A stretch of 64,000 bases of DNA from Segnochrobactrum spirostomi (GCF_009600605.1 NZ_VWNA01000001.1:2528501-2592500); one strand, 5' to 3'; shown: positions 15,924 to 25,947, numbered from the stretch's first letter. Translations and numbers: made by a program. The notes: a model not told the origin generated them from the letters alone.

Positions 15924-17099
15924 TCAGGCTGCCCGCTCGCGCGCGCCTTCCTCGATGACGACGTCGCGGCCGCCGTCCTTCGCCCGGAACAGCGCGAAAT
16001 CGGCCCGCGCCACGAGATCGACGAGGCTCACGCGCGCGTCGGTCTCGCTCGAGATTCCGATGCTCACCGTGGTGCCGATCGGCAGTCCGCCGCGGCCTTC
16101 GACGCTCGCGGAGGCGAAGGCCGCGCGGATACGCTCGGCGATGCGGCGGGCGGCGAGGCGATCCGATCCCGGCAGGAAGGCGACGAACTCTTCCCCGCCG
16201 ACCCGGGCGAAGACGTCGCTGACCCGCAAGGTCTCCTCGGCGATGCGGCAGAACGCGATGAGGATGGCGTCACCGACCGCATGGCCGTGGGCGTCGTTGA
16301 TGCTCTTGAAGTGATCGAGGTCAAAATAGAGCACGGAGACGCTGCGGCCCTGGGCGAGGGCACGGCGGTAGGAGGGGATCGCCAATTCGTGGAAGGCGCG
16401 GCGGTTGAAGCAGCCGGTGAGCGGATCGCGCGTCGCCGCCTCGCGCAGGGCGAGTTCGGTGCGATCGCGCACGAACAGGATCGTGAACATCGCCATGGCG
16501 ACGGCGAACAGGGCGCCCTCCGATTCGATGAGCGCGCGCCACCCGAACGGCAGGGCGTGGGTCGGGTCCATCGTGACGACGCCGAACCAAGGCAGTATGC
16601 CGCGAACCGTCATGGTCCCGGCGTGTAAGAAGCAGAGCACGGCGGCCGTCAGATAGGAGGGCAACTGGCCTTCCGGATTGCGGACCAGCGACAGGCCGCT
16701 CAGGAACGCCGGCGCCGCGAGTAGGAACGAAGCGACCGAAACCCGCGTCGAGATATCGGCGGTGAAGGCCGGCACGAAACACAGGCCGGCCCACAGGCAC
16801 ACCGCGGCGACGCTCGCCAGCACGAGGGGCGGCTGGCGGCAGAACCGGCGGATGCCGTTCCACTGCAGCCAGGCGCCGGCGAGGATGAGGCTGTTCGCGC
16901 CGAACGCGACGACCATCGGCGGCAGTACTTCGCGAAAGGCGGAGAGCCCGATGCCCACCGTCAGGAGGAGAAACGCGAGCGACCACCAGCCGAGCTCCGG
17001 CACGTCGCGATTCTGCAGGAACGCGATGAGGAGCAGCAGCGTCAGCGTGAAGCCGCCGAAGGCGGCCGCGAGGTGAAGCGTCGGAAGGTCGAACGTCAT
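15924..17099 (-). CDS. Membrane-bound diguanylate cyclase (GGDEF)
   Basis: A 391-residue protein. The N-terminal about 210 residues form roughly six or seven membrane helices (for example LTLLLLIAFL, LAFLLLTVGIGL, AVAMAMFTILFV), followed by a GGDEF domain from about 225. The active site GGEEF is at 301-305 and the inhibitory I-site RVSD at 292-295 is intact, so it should be a feedback-controlled c-di-GMP synthase. DPLTGCFNRRAF opens the domain. The ATG at 17099 is chosen because residues upstream are not hydrophobic or conserved. It contrasts with the degenerate I-site of the cyclase at 709-2130. Confidence 0.92.
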   Translation of the reverse strand: MTFDLPTLHLAAAFGGFTLTLLLLIAFLQNRDVPELGWWSLAFLLLTVGIGLSAFREVLPPMVVAFGANSLILAGAWLQWNGIRRFCRQPPLVLASVAAVCLWAGLCFVPAFTADISTRVSVASFLLAAPAFLSGLSLVRNPEGQLPSYLTAAVLCFLHAGTMTVRGILPWFGVVTMDPTHALPFGWRALIESEGALFAVAMAMFTILFVRDRTELALREAATRDPLTGCFNRRAFHELAIPSYRRALAQGRSVSVLYFDLDHFKSINDAHGHAVGDAILIAFCRIAEETLRVSDVFARVGGEEFVAFLPGSDRLAARRIAERIRAAFASASVEGRGGLPIGTTVSIGISSETDARVSLVDLVARADFALFRAKDGGRDVVIEEGARERAA

Positions 17100-17429
17100 C
17101 GGTATCGTCCCCGCGGGGGCATCCCGCCGGTGGTCCAGTCTTGATTGCGTCGCGCCGATCACCGCGCTCGCCGGGCCTTGTTCCAGCAAGGCGGGCGTGC
17201 TAACTGCGCGCTGCAGAAGCGGGGAAAGGCCTGCTTCTATTCGGACATTTAGCTGTCTCATGGCTTGCTTCGGGGCATTTCAGCCGGACCTTCCGGCGAT
17301 CGAACGACGACGACGCTCGCGTCGCGGCCCCTTGCCGCGTCTCGAAGAGCGCCGTCCGCCCGCAGGCCGCCTCTGAGCCGGCCGGGGCGCAACGGCACGT
17401 TGTTGTTGCGCTTCCGAAACGGCTCTGTG
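17100..17429. other. 330-bp divergent intergenic region
   Basis: It lies between the leftward cyclase gene and the rightward acetyltransferase gene. No gene, strong hairpin or repeat is apparent; it presumably contains both promoters. Confidence 0.4.
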
Positions 17430-17939
17430 ATGAAACCCCTTACATTCCTCGTCCGGCACGAAATGCCGGAAGATCATGCTTGGATTGAGGCGATCCATGC
17501 CCTTGCGTTCGGGCCGGGGCGCTTCGCCAAGACCGCCTATCGGCTGCGGGAAGGGATTCCGGCCGATCTCGCCATCTCGTTCGTCACCCTCTATGGCGGC
17601 GTCCCGTGCGGTTCCGTGCGGCTGACCCCGATCACGATCGGCGACGATGCGGCGTTGCTGCTCGGTCCGCTTGCGATCCATCCCGACATGCAGGGCCGGG
17701 GCGGCGGCGGCCTGCTCGTGAATGCCGCGCTTGAGGCGGCGCGCGACGCCGGCCATCGGCTCGTCCTGCTCGTCGGAGACCCACCTTATTACCAGCGTTT
17801 CGGCTTCGAGGCGGTGCCGTTCGGCCGCATCACGCTGCCCGGGCCGGTCGATCCGGCCCGGCTGATGATCGCCGGCCTCGTGCCGGGTGCCGCCGCTGCG
17901 GCGCACGGCATGGCGCGCCGGATCTCAACCGCGGGCTGA
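17430..17939 (+). CDS. GNAT family N-acetyltransferase (YhbS-like)
   Basis: A 169-residue GCN5-related acetyltransferase. LLLGPLAIHPDMQGRGGGGLLVNAALEAA is the acetyl-CoA pyrophosphate loop region (Q/RxxGxG/A as QGRGGG), and VLLVGDPPYYQRFGFEAV is the YhbS-type motif. The substrate is unknown; members may acetylate small amines or proteins. ATG 17430 is the first start that preserves the fold. The upstream region is a long open frame without features. It is a single gene on the plus strand before yihY. Confidence 0.86.
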   Translation: MKPLTFLVRHEMPEDHAWIEAIHALAFGPGRFAKTAYRLREGIPADLAISFVTLYGGVPCGSVRLTPITIGDDAALLLGPLAIHPDMQGRGGGGLLVNAALEAARDAGHRLVLLVGDPPYYQRFGFEAVPFGRITLPGPVDPARLMIAGLVPGAAAAAHGMARRISTAG

Positions 17940-18083
17940 CGCGCCCCTGACCCGCGGATACGGCTTTACATCGCCCCCGCCCCGACGCCATTAGGAAGGG
18001 GGGACCGTGCGGGCGGTCGCGCGGCCGCGCCTCCCGGCGGCCCGGCGACCGCGGCACGGGCGATCGCGACGGAGGTCCGCGGG

Positions 18084-18956
18084 ATGGAAGTCGGCGCCGG
18101 CCGCATCCGGGCACGCTTCAAGCAATCCATCGTTCGGCGCGTGGTGGGCGAGGTCTACACCCACTTCACCGCCGACGACGGCTGGGCGATGGCAAGCCAT
18201 CTCGCCCTTCAGACGCTGCTGTCCCTCTTCCCCTTCCTGATCGTGGTCGCGGCCATCGCCGGCATCATCGGCTCGCAGCGCCTCGCGAGCGAAGTCGCCT
18301 CGATGGTGTTCGACACGTGGCCGAAGGAGGTGGCGCGGCCGATGGCGCGCGAGGCCCACGAGGTGCTGACCCGCATCCATGCCGGCGCGCTCACCCTCGG
18401 CCTCCTCTTCGCCCTCTGGTTCGCCTCGAACGGTATCGAGGCGTTGCGCATGGCGTTGAACCGCGCCTACCGCATCGTCGAGCCGCGGGCTTACCTCTAT
18501 CGCCGCATGCAGAGCCTGATTTTCATCTGTCTCGGCGCCGTGGCGCTGCTCTCGCTCGCGATCTTCATCGTGTTCGGGCCGATCATCTGGGCTGCCGTGA
18601 TCGACATCGCCCCGTGGCTGTCTGGGGCGGAGCGGGCGATGCGCGTGCTGCGCTTCGCCACCGCGACCCTGATCCTTGCCTTCGTCCTCACAGCGGCCCA
18701 TCGCTGGCTTCCCGCCGGTCAGCGCCGTGTGGCGGATATTCTGCCGGGCATCGGCTTTACGCTCGTCACCTGGATCGCCGCCGGCGCGGGTTTCGGCTTC
18801 TACCTCCAGCGCATCGCCACCTATCGCGACACCTATGCCGGGCTCGCCAACGTAACGGCCGCGATCGTGTTCTTTTACGTGCTCGCGACGCTGCTTCTGC
18901 TCGGTGCGGAGCTCAACGCGGCGCTGATGCGCCTGCGCGCCGCCGCCCGCCTCTGA
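18084..18956 (+). CDS. YihY/virulence factor BrkB family membrane protein
   Basis: A 290-residue inner-membrane protein with about six helices, including LQTLLSLFPFLIVVAAIAGIIG, LGLLFALWFASNGIEALRMALNRAY (the family signature with the conserved Asn/Gly), LILAFVLTAAHRWLP and VFFYVLATLLLLGAELNAAL. Once misannotated as RNase BN, the family has no established biochemical activity. The short basic N terminus follows ATG 18084. No operon partner is evident. Confidence 0.9.
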   Translation: MEVGAGRIRARFKQSIVRRVVGEVYTHFTADDGWAMASHLALQTLLSLFPFLIVVAAIAGIIGSQRLASEVASMVFDTWPKEVARPMAREAHEVLTRIHAGALTLGLLFALWFASNGIEALRMALNRAYRIVEPRAYLYRRMQSLIFICLGAVALLSLAIFIVFGPIIWAAVIDIAPWLSGAERAMRVLRFATATLILAFVLTAAHRWLPAGQRRVADILPGIGFTLVTWIAAGAGFGFYLQRIATYRDTYAGLANVTAAIVFFYVLATLLLLGAELNAALMRLRAAARL

Positions 18957-19145
18957 GGCACGCGGTCTCCGCCAGGACGTCACGTTCGCGCGATGATGCT
19001 CCCTTCTGCAGCTCGCGATCGAAATGTGGCGGAACGAAGCCATTTTCTTTTCATTTTATAAACCAAGAGGCTCGATTTTGAGACAGCGAGACTCGTTCGG
19101 AGATTCTCCCCAAAGCTCCCCCCATTGATTGAAAGGTCCCTCCCG

Positions 19146-19877
19146 ATGCGTCGCTTTCTGGTGCTCGCCGCAGCCCTCACGGCAGCCGCCCTCGTGCAGA
19201 CCGGAGCGGCATCGGCACAAACGGGACCCGGCGTCGCCCTGCCAAAGGAACCGGCCGGACAATTCTTCGATCCGAATTCGAAGACGTGGGTGACCTATTA
19301 CATGACGCCCGAAGAGCAGCAGCGCCGGCGGGCCGCGCTCCTCGCCCGGCAGGTCGTGCCCTACGAGACCGAGCAGCCGGCCGGTACCGTCGTCGTCGAT
19401 ACCTATACGAAATATCTCTATTTCGTTCAGGCCGACGGCAAGGCGATGCGCTACGGCATCGGCGTCGGCAAGGAGGGCTTCGAGTGGTCCGGTGTCGAGC
19501 GAATCTCCCGCAAGGCCGAGTGGCCGAGCTGGACGCCCCCGGCCGAGATGCGGGCGCGCCGCCCGGGTCTGCCGGCCTTCATGCAAGGCGGCCCGAAGAA
19601 TCCGCTCGGGGCCCGCGCGCTCTATCTCGGCTCGACGCTCTACCGCATCCACGGCACCAACGAGGAATGGAGCATCGGCTACGCCGTCTCGTCCGGCTGC
19701 ATCCGGATGATGAACGCCGACGTGATCGATCTCTACGGCCGGGTCGGGGTGGGCACCAAGGTCGTCATCATCGGGCCGGGCAGCCCGTTCCCCTCGACCG
19801 ATCCGTTCGTCACCGCAGAGATGCGCCGCAAGCTCCAATTGCCCGCGCCCGCGCTCGTGCCGAAGACGGCGTCGTGA
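19146..19877 (+). CDS. L,D-transpeptidase (YkuD domain), periplasmic
   Basis: A 243-residue exported protein. The signal peptide covers residues 1-24 (LVLAAALTAAALVQTGAASA). A YkuD catalytic domain follows from about 80 to 220, with the motif H169-G...S182-x-G-C185-I-R-M; C185 is the nucleophile. Such enzymes form 3-3 peptidoglycan cross-links or attach lipoprotein or outer-membrane proteins to murein, as known in Rhizobiales. It is monocistronic, ending at a bidirectional terminator shared with the sdh operon. Confidence 0.93.
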   Translation: MRRFLVLAAALTAAALVQTGAASAQTGPGVALPKEPAGQFFDPNSKTWVTYYMTPEEQQRRRAALLARQVVPYETEQPAGTVVVDTYTKYLYFVQADGKAMRYGIGVGKEGFEWSGVERISRKAEWPSWTPPAEMRARRPGLPAFMQGGPKNPLGARALYLGSTLYRIHGTNEEWSIGYAVSSGCIRMMNADVIDLYGRVGVGTKVVIIGPGSPFPSTDPFVTAEMRRKLQLPAPALVPKTAS

Positions 19878-19920
19878 CGCCGCCGGCATAGAGCGCCCCG
19901 TCCTCTTGGGGCGCCCATGA

Positions 19921-19962
19921 AAAAAGCCGCGGCCGGGATCTCCGGGCCGCGGCTTTCTCGTT
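19921..19962. terminator. Bidirectional terminator between L,D-transpeptidase and sdhB
   Basis: A 12-bp perfect stem AAAGCCGCGGCC / GGCCGCGGCTTT (19923-19934 with 19945-19956). A-run before and T-rich sequence after make it work on both strands, fitting the convergent genes. Confidence 0.85.
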
Positions 19963-19978
19963 TTCGGGCCGACTGCGA

Positions 19979-20758
19979 TCAGACGCGGCGCTCGACCATC
20001 ATCTGCTTGATCTGGGCGATCGCCTTCGCCGGGTTCAGACCCTTCGGGCAGGCCTTCGAGCAGTTCATGATGGTGTGGCAGCGATAGAGGCGGAACGGGT
20101 CCTCGAGATTGTCGAGCCGTTCGCCCTTCGCCTCGTCACGGCTGTCGATCAGCCAGCGATAGGCCTGGAGCAGCACCGCGGGGCCGAGATAGCGGTCGCC
20201 GTTCCACCAATAGCTCGGGCAGGACGTCGAGCAGCAGGCGCACAGGATGCACTCGTAGAGCCCGTCGAGCTTGACGCGGTCCTCGTGGCTCTGGCGCCAT
20301 TCCTTTTCCGGCGTCGGCGTCACCGTCTTCAGCCACGGCTCGACCGAGCGGTGCTGGGCGTAGAAGGTGGTGAGGTCCGGCACCAGATCCTTGACGACCG
20401 GCATATGCGGCAGCGGGTAGATCTTCACCGCGCCGTCGACCGCGTGCATGTCCTTGAGGCAGGCGAGCGTGTTGGTGCCGTCGATGTTCATCGCGCACGA
20501 ACCGCAGATGCCTTCGCGGCAGGAGCGGCGCAGCGTCAGGGTCGGATCGACCTTGTTCTTGATCCACAACAGGCCGTCGAGAACCATCGGGCCGCAATCT
20601 TCGGTGTCGACATAATAGGTGTCGATCCGCGGATTGGCGCCGTCGTCCGGGTTCCAGCGGTAGATCCGATATTCCTTGAGGGCGGTCGCGCCTTGCGGCT
20701 TCGGCCAGATCTTGCCCTCGGAGATCGTCGAGTTCTTGGGAAGCGTCAGCTGGACCAT
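19979..20758 (-). CDS. sdhB: Succinate dehydrogenase iron-sulfur subunit
   Basis: A 259-residue subunit of complex II that passes electrons from the flavin to ubiquinone through three Fe-S clusters. [16 protein letters not shown] with a later LAC binds 2Fe-2[14 protein letters not shown] and [17 protein letters not shown] supply the 4Fe-4S and 3Fe-4S ligands. ATG 20758 gives the usual length. It is the last gene of the sdh operon but is separated from sdhA by an FkbM-type methyltransferase gene and a 142-base gap, which is unusual. Confidence 0.97.
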   Translation of the reverse strand: MVQLTLPKNSTISEGKIWPKPQGATALKEYRIYRWNPDDGANPRIDTYYVDTEDCGPMVLDGLLWIKNKVDPTLTLRRSCREGICGSCAMNIDGTNTLACLKDMHAVDGAVKIYPLPHMPVVKDLVPDLTTFYAQHRSVEPWLKTVTPTPEKEWRQSHEDRVKLDGLYECILCACCSTSCPSYWWNGDRYLGPAVLLQAYRWLIDSRDEAKGERLDNLEDPFRLYRCHTIMNCSKACPKGLNPAKAIAQIKQMMVERRV

Positions 20759-20900
20759 GATGTCGTCCTCGACAGGCCCGCACGGGCGGGAACATCGCCA
20801 TTCGGGAGGCGGCGGCGGGAGCGGCGGACCGTTCCCGAAAGGTGAGCGCAGGCGACGCCGGGCGCCGTCGCGAGCGGAGCGGTGAGGGCGCGGGCCGGCA

Positions 20901-21833
20901 TCATGGGCGCGCTCCGGCGGGATCGGTCCGCACCAGCATGGCGTTTTCCGCGGTCCTGCGGTCGATCCGGTAGCCGCGCGCCACCAGGGCCGCGACCACA
21001 TCGGTGCGCCATTCGTCGGCCATCGCGGTCTCGATTTCGATCACCTTCGGCAGCAACGCCGACGGTGCGGTCTCGAGGAAGGGGATCAGCGCCTCGTCCT
21101 CATAGCCCTCGACGTCGATCTTGAGGGCGTCGATACGGCGGATGCCGAACCGCTTCAGCACCGCGGCGAGCGGCTCGACCGTCACCTGGATCGAGTCCGC
21201 GAGCGCCGCCTGGGGCTCGCCGGCCGGCGGCTTCAGCGAGGCGCTGCCGGCATTGGTGCGGTGGCGCTTGCAAAGCCGGCCGCGCGCTTCGATCGGGCCG
21301 ATCGCGACCGGGGCGATCGTCACCGTGCTCGGCTCGATGGCGTTGAGAGACAGATTCTCCCGCAGCCGCTCGCGGATGGCGAGGTTCGGCTCGATCGCCA
21401 GCACCTTGAGGCCGCGGATGCGCTTGGCAAGGCTGATGGTGTGCGAGCCCACGTTCGCGCCGATGTCGACGAGGACGTCGCCGGGCTTCAGGTGGGAGGC
21501 GAGCCAATCGCGCTCCTCGACCTCGGGAAGGCGGCGCTTGGCGACGATCTCGAAATCGTCGCGGTTCTCGAACGGGTGGCAGCGGAACAGAAGCCCGTCG
21601 CGGGTGGCGACGTCGAGGCCGCCCCGGCCGGCGAAGGTGCCGAGCAGGCGGCGATAGGCGTTGCGCAGGCCGTCGGGCAGGCGGCCGCGCCGGGCGAGCG
21701 CGAACAGCATGCAATCGAGCGGCCCGGCCGGACGCGCCTTCACGGCGGCGACCTTCGGCGCCGCCTTCGCGGGCGCCTTTGCGGTCGCCGCGGCGATGGC
21801 GGCGGCCCGGGCGGAGGTGCGGGGAGCGTTCAC
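20901..21833 (-). CDS. FkbM family methyltransferase
   Basis: A 310-residue SAM-dependent methyltransferase of the FkbM family. [17 protein letters not shown] (SAM-binding glycine motif at 123-130), VLAIEPN and [17 protein letters not shown] are family hallmarks. A 36-residue Ala/Lys-rich N-terminal tail (repeated [11 protein letters not shown]-like segments) precedes the fold. The substrate is unknown; relatives methylate polyketides, sugars or lipids. It begins 7 bases after the sdhA stop and so is co-transcribed with sdhCDA, splitting sdhA from sdhB. Functional linkage to complex II is not established. Confidence 0.9.
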   Translation of the reverse strand: MNAPRTSARAAAIAAATAKAPAKAAPKVAAVKARPAGPLDCMLFALARRGRLPDGLRNAYRRLLGTFAGRGGLDVATRDGLLFRCHPFENRDDFEIVAKRRLPEVEERDWLASHLKPGDVLVDIGANVGSHTISLAKRIRGLKVLAIEPNLAIRERLRENLSLNAIEPSTVTIAPVAIGPIEARGRLCKRHRTNAGSASLKPPAGEPQAALADSIQVTVEPLAAVLKRFGIRRIDALKIDVEGYEDEALIPFLETAPSALLPKVIEIETAMADEWRTDVVAALVARGYRIDRRTAENAMLVRTDPAGARP

Positions 21834-21840
21834 CGCGGCC

Positions 21841-23679
21841 TCAATAGACGCGCTTCGCCGGCGGGATGTACTCGATGTCGTTCGACATCGTGTACGAATG
21901 CACCGGACGATAATCGAGCGAGACGGTCCGCTTCTCCGTATCGGAGAAGGCCAGCGTGTGCTTCATCCACTCGTGGTCGTCGCGATCGGGATAATCCTCG
22001 CGGGCGTGGGCGCCGCGGCTTTCCTTGCGGTTCAGCGCGGAATCCACGGTCACCACGGCCTGGACGATCAGGTTCTGGTATTCGAGCGTCTCGATCAGGT
22101 CCGAGTTCCACACCAGCGAACGGTCGGTGACGCGGATGTCGTCGCTCGCCCCCCACAGATCGTGGATCAGGGTGTGGCCTTCCTCGAGCACCTCGCCGGT
22201 GCGGAACACGGCACAGTTCGACTGCATCGTCTTCTGCATCGCGTTGCGCAGCTCGGCGGTCGAGGTCGAGCCGCTCGCGTAGCGGGCGCGGTCGAGCCGC
22301 TCCAGCGCGAACTGGCCGGCATCCTTCGGCAGCTCGGCGTGCTTGCCGCCCTGCTCGATCGTCTCGCCGCAGCGCAGGCCGGCGGCACGGCCGAACACCA
22401 CGAGGTCGATCAGCGAGTTCGAGCCGAGGCGGTTGGCGCCGTGGACCGAGACGCAGGCCGCCTCGCCGATCGCCATCAGGCCAGGCACCACCTTGTCGGG
22501 ATCGCCGTTGGCCTTGGTCAGCACCTCGCCGTGGAAGTTCGTCGGGATGCCGCCCATGTTGTAGTGCACCGTCGGCAGGACCGGGATCGGCGCCTTGGTG
22601 ACGTCGACGCCCGCGAAGATCCGCGCCGATTCCGAGATGCCGGGCAGGCGCTCGTGCAGGATCGCCGGGTCGAGGTGGTCGAGGTGCAGGTAGATGTGGT
22701 CCTTGTTCTTGCCGACGCCACGGCCTTCCCGGATCTCGATGGTCATCGAGCGGGAGACGACGTCGCGCGAGGCGAGGTCCTTGGCCGAGGGGGCATAGCG
22801 CTCCATGAAGCGCTCGCCGGAGGCGTTGACCAGATAGCCGCCCTCGCCGCGGGCGCCCTCGGTGATGAGGCAGCCCGAGCCGTAGATGCCGGTCGGGTGG
22901 AACTGCACGAACTCCATGTCCTGGAGCGGCAGGCCGGCGCGCAGCACCATGGCGTTGCCGTCGCCCGTGCAGGTGTGGGCCGAGGTCGCCGAGAAATAGG
23001 CGCGGCCGTAGCCGCCGGTGGCGAGGATCGTCTTGTGGGCGCGGAAGCGGTGGATCGAGCCGTCGTCGAGGCAGAGCGCCACGACGCCGCGGCACGCGCC
23101 GTCCTCCATGATGAGGTCGATCGCGAAATATTCGACGAAGAACTCGGCCGAATGGCGCAGCGACTGGCCGTAGAGGGTGTGCAGGATGGCGTGGCCGGTG
23201 CGGTCGGCGGCGGCGCAGGTGCGCTGAGCGCGGCCCTTGCCGAAATGGGTCGTCATGCCGCCGAACGGGCGCTGATAGATCTTGCCCTCTTCGGTGCGCG
23301 AGAAGGGGACGCCCCAGTGCTCGAGCTCGTACACGGCGGCCGGCGCCTCGCGCACGAGATATTCGATGGCGTCCTGGTCGCCGAGCCAGTCCGACCCCTT
23401 GACGGTGTCGTACATGTGCCAGCGCCAATCGTCCGGCCCCATGTTGCCGAGCGAGGCGGAGATGCCGCCCTGCGCCGCGACCGTGTGGGAGCGGGTCGGG
23501 AACACCTTGGTGATGCAGGCGGTCTTGAGCCCGGCCTCGGCGCAGCCGACGACGGCGCGCAGGCCGGCACCGCCGGCGCCCACCACCACCACGTCCACCG
23601 TGTGGTCGATGAAGGGATAGGCGCGGCCGTTCACGTTCGGCACGGTCGGGCCGGTGAAGCTCGCGTTCGATTCGGCCAT
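21841..23679 (-). CDS. sdhA: Succinate dehydrogenase flavoprotein subunit
   Basis: A 612-residue catalytic subunit that oxidises succinate to fumarate. The FAD dinucleotide fold is [16 protein letters not shown] near residue 29; [15 protein letters not shown] carries the histidine to which FAD is covalently attached. [23 protein letters not shown] and [18 protein letters not shown] form the active site and cap. Full length and intact. Its start is 4 bases from the sdhD stop. Confidence 0.98.
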   Translation of the reverse strand: MAESNASFTGPTVPNVNGRAYPFIDHTVDVVVVGAGGAGLRAVVGCAEAGLKTACITKVFPTRSHTVAAQGGISASLGNMGPDDWRWHMYDTVKGSDWLGDQDAIEYLVREAPAAVYELEHWGVPFSRTEEGKIYQRPFGGMTTHFGKGRAQRTCAAADRTGHAILHTLYGQSLRHSAEFFVEYFAIDLIMEDGACRGVVALCLDDGSIHRFRAHKTILATGGYGRAYFSATSAHTCTGDGNAMVLRAGLPLQDMEFVQFHPTGIYGSGCLITEGARGEGGYLVNASGERFMERYAPSAKDLASRDVVSRSMTIEIREGRGVGKNKDHIYLHLDHLDPAILHERLPGISESARIFAGVDVTKAPIPVLPTVHYNMGGIPTNFHGEVLTKANGDPDKVVPGLMAIGEAACVSVHGANRLGSNSLIDLVVFGRAAGLRCGETIEQGGKHAELPKDAGQFALERLDRARYASGSTSTAELRNAMQKTMQSNCAVFRTGEVLEEGHTLIHDLWGASDDIRVTDRSLVWNSDLIETLEYQNLIVQAVVTVDSALNRKESRGAHAREDYPDRDDHEWMKHTLAFSDTEKRTVSLDYRPVHSYTMSNDIEYIPPAKRVY

Positions 23680-23683
23680 GATG

Positions 23684-24061
23684 TCAGCCTCCGAAGCTGA
23701 TCTTGAGCACCGCCCAGATCGAGCCGAGCCCGACGAGCGCCGCGAAGAAGGTGTTGGCCATCAGGAGCAGCACCTTCGGGCCCTCGGAATGGACGTAGTC
23801 CTCGATGATGACCTGCATGCCGATCTTCATGTGATAGATGCCGGACCCGAGGAACAGCACCATCAGGATCGCCACGAACGGGTTGGCGATGGCGGCGCGG
23901 ACGGCCTCCAGCGGGCTGCCCTGAAGCGTGATGACGAAGATCACGAAGAAGATCGCGAGCGGAATGCCGGCGAGCGCGGTGAGGCGCTGGCGCCAGAAAT
24001 GTTCGGTGCCGTCCTTGGCGGAGCCGAGGCCCCGGACCCGTCCGAGCGGAGTGCGCATCAT
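23684..24061 (-). CDS. sdhD: Succinate dehydrogenase membrane anchor subunit
   Basis: A 125-residue hydrophobic anchor with three helices ([65 protein letters not shown]). [15 protein letters not shown] is the conserved heme/quinone-site region. Two adjacent ATG codons (24061, 24058) are possible starts. It sits between sdhC and sdhA in a tight operon. Confidence 0.93.
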   Translation of the reverse strand: MMRTPLGRVRGLGSAKDGTEHFWRQRLTALAGIPLAIFFVIFVITLQGSPLEAVRAAIANPFVAILMVLFLGSGIYHMKIGMQVIIEDYVHSEGPKVLLLMANTFFAALVGLGSIWAVLKISFGG

Positions 24062-24072
24062 GGTCGTGTTCC

Positions 24073-24489
24073 TCAGCGGACGATGTAGCCGATGATCCAC
24101 AGCACGATCGTCAGCGCGATCGAGCCGATGATGTTGGCGCGGGCGAGCCATTCGCGCTCGGCCGGCTCGAAGCCGCGGCCGCTGTCCCAGATCAGGTGGC
24201 GGATGCCGCCGAGCATGTGGTGGATCAGCGCCCAGGTGTAGCCGAACAGGACGAGGCGGCCGAGGAACGAGCCGTAAATCGCGTTCACCACGTCGAAGGC
24301 ATGCGGACCGGCCGCCGCGGCGATCAGCCAGGCGGCGAGCAGGAGCGTGCCGAAATAGAGCGCGCCGCCGGTGACGCGATGGACGATCGACATCATCATC
24401 GTCAGCATCGGGCGGTAGATCTGAAGGTGCGGCGACAGCGGCCGCTCCACCACCTTCGGGGTTGCGGCCTTGGCGTCGGCGTTCGCCAT
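24073..24489 (-). CDS. sdhC: Succinate dehydrogenase cytochrome b556 subunit
   Basis: A 138-residue anchor with three membrane helices. RPLSPHLQIYRPMLTMMMSIVHRVTGGAL is the SdhC signature (SPH at the quinone site, HRVTG), and ALIHHMLGGIRHLIWD contains the axial heme histidine. First gene of the sdh operon. The 179 bases upstream to the CysZ-like gene contain its promoter; an unusually A/T-rich stretch occurs at about 24595-24620. Confidence 0.95.
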   Translation of the reverse strand: MANADAKAATPKVVERPLSPHLQIYRPMLTMMMSIVHRVTGGALYFGTLLLAAWLIAAAAGPHAFDVVNAIYGSFLGRLVLFGYTWALIHHMLGGIRHLIWDSGRGFEPAEREWLARANIIGSIALTIVLWIIGYIVR

Positions 24490-24668
24490 GTAATCCTCCC
24501 GCGTCGGAAGCGCGGCTTCTTGGGCTTGGGCGCAGCCCTCGGTCCGAGGGCGCGGCGGCTGGAAGCCTTCTAACCCTTTGGGGAGCGCGCGTCAAAGTGA
24601 CGTAAACGTAAACTGCAACCTTCACCTGACGCATGCGGCAGCGCGCTGCGGCGCGCGCCGGCGAGCGC

Positions 24669-25394
24669 TTACGCGGCGGCCGATATCCGCTTGTGCAGGC
24701 GCACCATGAACGCTGTCGCGAACAACGGGGTGACGAGGTTGACGATCGGGATCGCCAGCACGACCGCAACGATGAGGCCGCCTATGAAGACGCGCAGCCC
24801 ATGTGCCCGGCGCAGCGCCCGCGCCTCCGCCGGAGAGCGAAACCGCACCGCCGCCGCCTCAAAATATTCGCGGCCGATCAGGTAGGCGTTGACGATGAGG
24901 AAGGCGATCAGGTTGACGCCCGGGACGAGCAGGAGAAGCAGGGCGAGGATGTTCCCGACGAGCACGACGAGGGTGAACTTCGCCGTGACGGCCATCGCCG
25001 TGCCCAGGGGGAGGGCGGTTCCGGGCGGATCGGCGGGGAAACTCGTCTTCTCCACGACCTCCGCGATCTCGTCGAGAAAGAGGCCGGCGATGAGCGAGGT
25101 GGTCGGGGCGACCAGGAAGCCGAGGCCGAGGAAGAGCCCCGCGCCGGTCAAGATCGACAGGGTGGTGTGGAGCCACGGCTCCGAGCCCTGGATCAGGTTG
25201 GCGGCGAGGGAATCGAGCGCGATCCAGAGCACCACCAGAAGGCCTATCGTGATCGCAAGGGATTTGCCGAGCACGGCGCGGAACGGCGGCGACAGGATTT
25301 CGCGGAAGGATTCCGCGGCGTCGGAAAGCATGATCGCGGTCGGCTCGCTGTCGGGACGGGTCGGCGCCGGGGAGGAGGCGCGCGGCAGCGTCAT
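24669..25394 (-). CDS. CysZ-like sulfate transporter family protein (EI24 domain)
   Basis: A 241-residue membrane protein with four or more helices (ITIGLLVVLWIALDSLAANLI, GAGLFLGLGFLVAPTTSLIAGLFLDEIAEVVE, FTLVVLVGNILALLLLLVPGVNLIAFLIVNAYLIGREYFE, IGGLIVAVVLAIPIVNLVTPLF). NAYLIGREYFE and RALRRAHGLRVFIGG are typical EI24/CysZ motifs. CysZ proteins of enterobacteria import sulfate; this branch is less characterised. ATG 25394 is used, but 25331 (MLSDAAESF) fits conserved N termini better and is possible. Confidence 0.85.
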   Translation of the reverse strand: MTLPRASSPAPTRPDSEPTAIMLSDAAESFREILSPPFRAVLGKSLAITIGLLVVLWIALDSLAANLIQGSEPWLHTTLSILTGAGLFLGLGFLVAPTTSLIAGLFLDEIAEVVEKTSFPADPPGTALPLGTAMAVTAKFTLVVLVGNILALLLLLVPGVNLIAFLIVNAYLIGREYFEAAAVRFRSPAEARALRRAHGLRVFIGGLIVAVVLAIPIVNLVTPLFATAFMVRLHKRISAAA

Positions 25395-25449
25395 GCTGCC
25401 GCACCCCCGCTCATAGCACAGCGGCGCCGCTGCGCCAGCGCGAACGGCG

Positions 25450-25947
25450 TCAGCTTCCGGTGACGGTGATCCGCGTGGTTTCGCCGGCCGTCACCTTCAC
25501 CCGGTCGTACAGCCCGATCTGGCGCTTCGGAAAGGCGACCGAGGTGATGATGAAATATTGCCCCGGCGCGACGTTTCGGAAGGTGAAGCGACCTTCGTCG
25601 TCGGCGGTGGCGATGCGCTGGTATTTTCCGAACGCGGCGGGCGGATTGGGGATCGTCTTGGAGCCCGCCTCGATCGCTTTGTCGGTGCCGTAGATCGCCG
25701 CGATGCGGGCCTCGTGATAGGGCGTCACCGGCAACAGGATCACGCGGCTGCCCTTGGCGGGCATGATGCCGTTCGAGACGCTGCGGACATAAGCCTGCCC
25801 CTCGATGGCGCCGTCGCCCTTGGCGAGGACGTAGGCCGAAGCCGCCGGGTCGAACTTGACCGAGGCGAGGTCCGGGGGAGGGGAAGTGGTGGTGGAGACG
25901 CAGCCCGCAACCAACGCGGCCGCTACAATGGCCATGATTTTGCGCAC
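25450..25947 (-). CDS. Lipoprotein with carboxypeptidase-regulatory-like domain
   Basis: A 165-residue lipoprotein. The signal sequence from GTG 25947 (RKIMAIVAAALVAGC) ends in a lipobox with C16 as the lipidated residue. The mature part has a Gly/Asp-rich CarboxypepD_reg-like beta fold: DDEGRFTFRNVAPGQYFIITSVAFPKR, as seen in proteins with a repeated beta-sandwich. AGGA 5 bases upstream supports the GTG; ATG 25935 would lose the positive charges. Its role is unknown. It lies downstream of hrcA on the same strand, after a 141-base gap. Confidence 0.82.
   Translation of the reverse strand: MRKIMAIVAAALVAGCVSTTTSPPPDLASVKFDPAASAYVLAKGDGAIEGQAYVRSVSNGIMPAKGSRVILLPVTPYHEARIAAIYGTDKAIEAGSKTIPNPPAAFGKYQRIATADDEGRFTFRNVAPGQYFIITSVAFPKRQIGLYDRVKVTAGETTRITVTGS

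Noticed and set aside
21661-23700. A 679-codon plus-strand frame opposite sdhA
   Set aside because: It is the antisense of a highly conserved flavoprotein gene; no homologous motifs are present.
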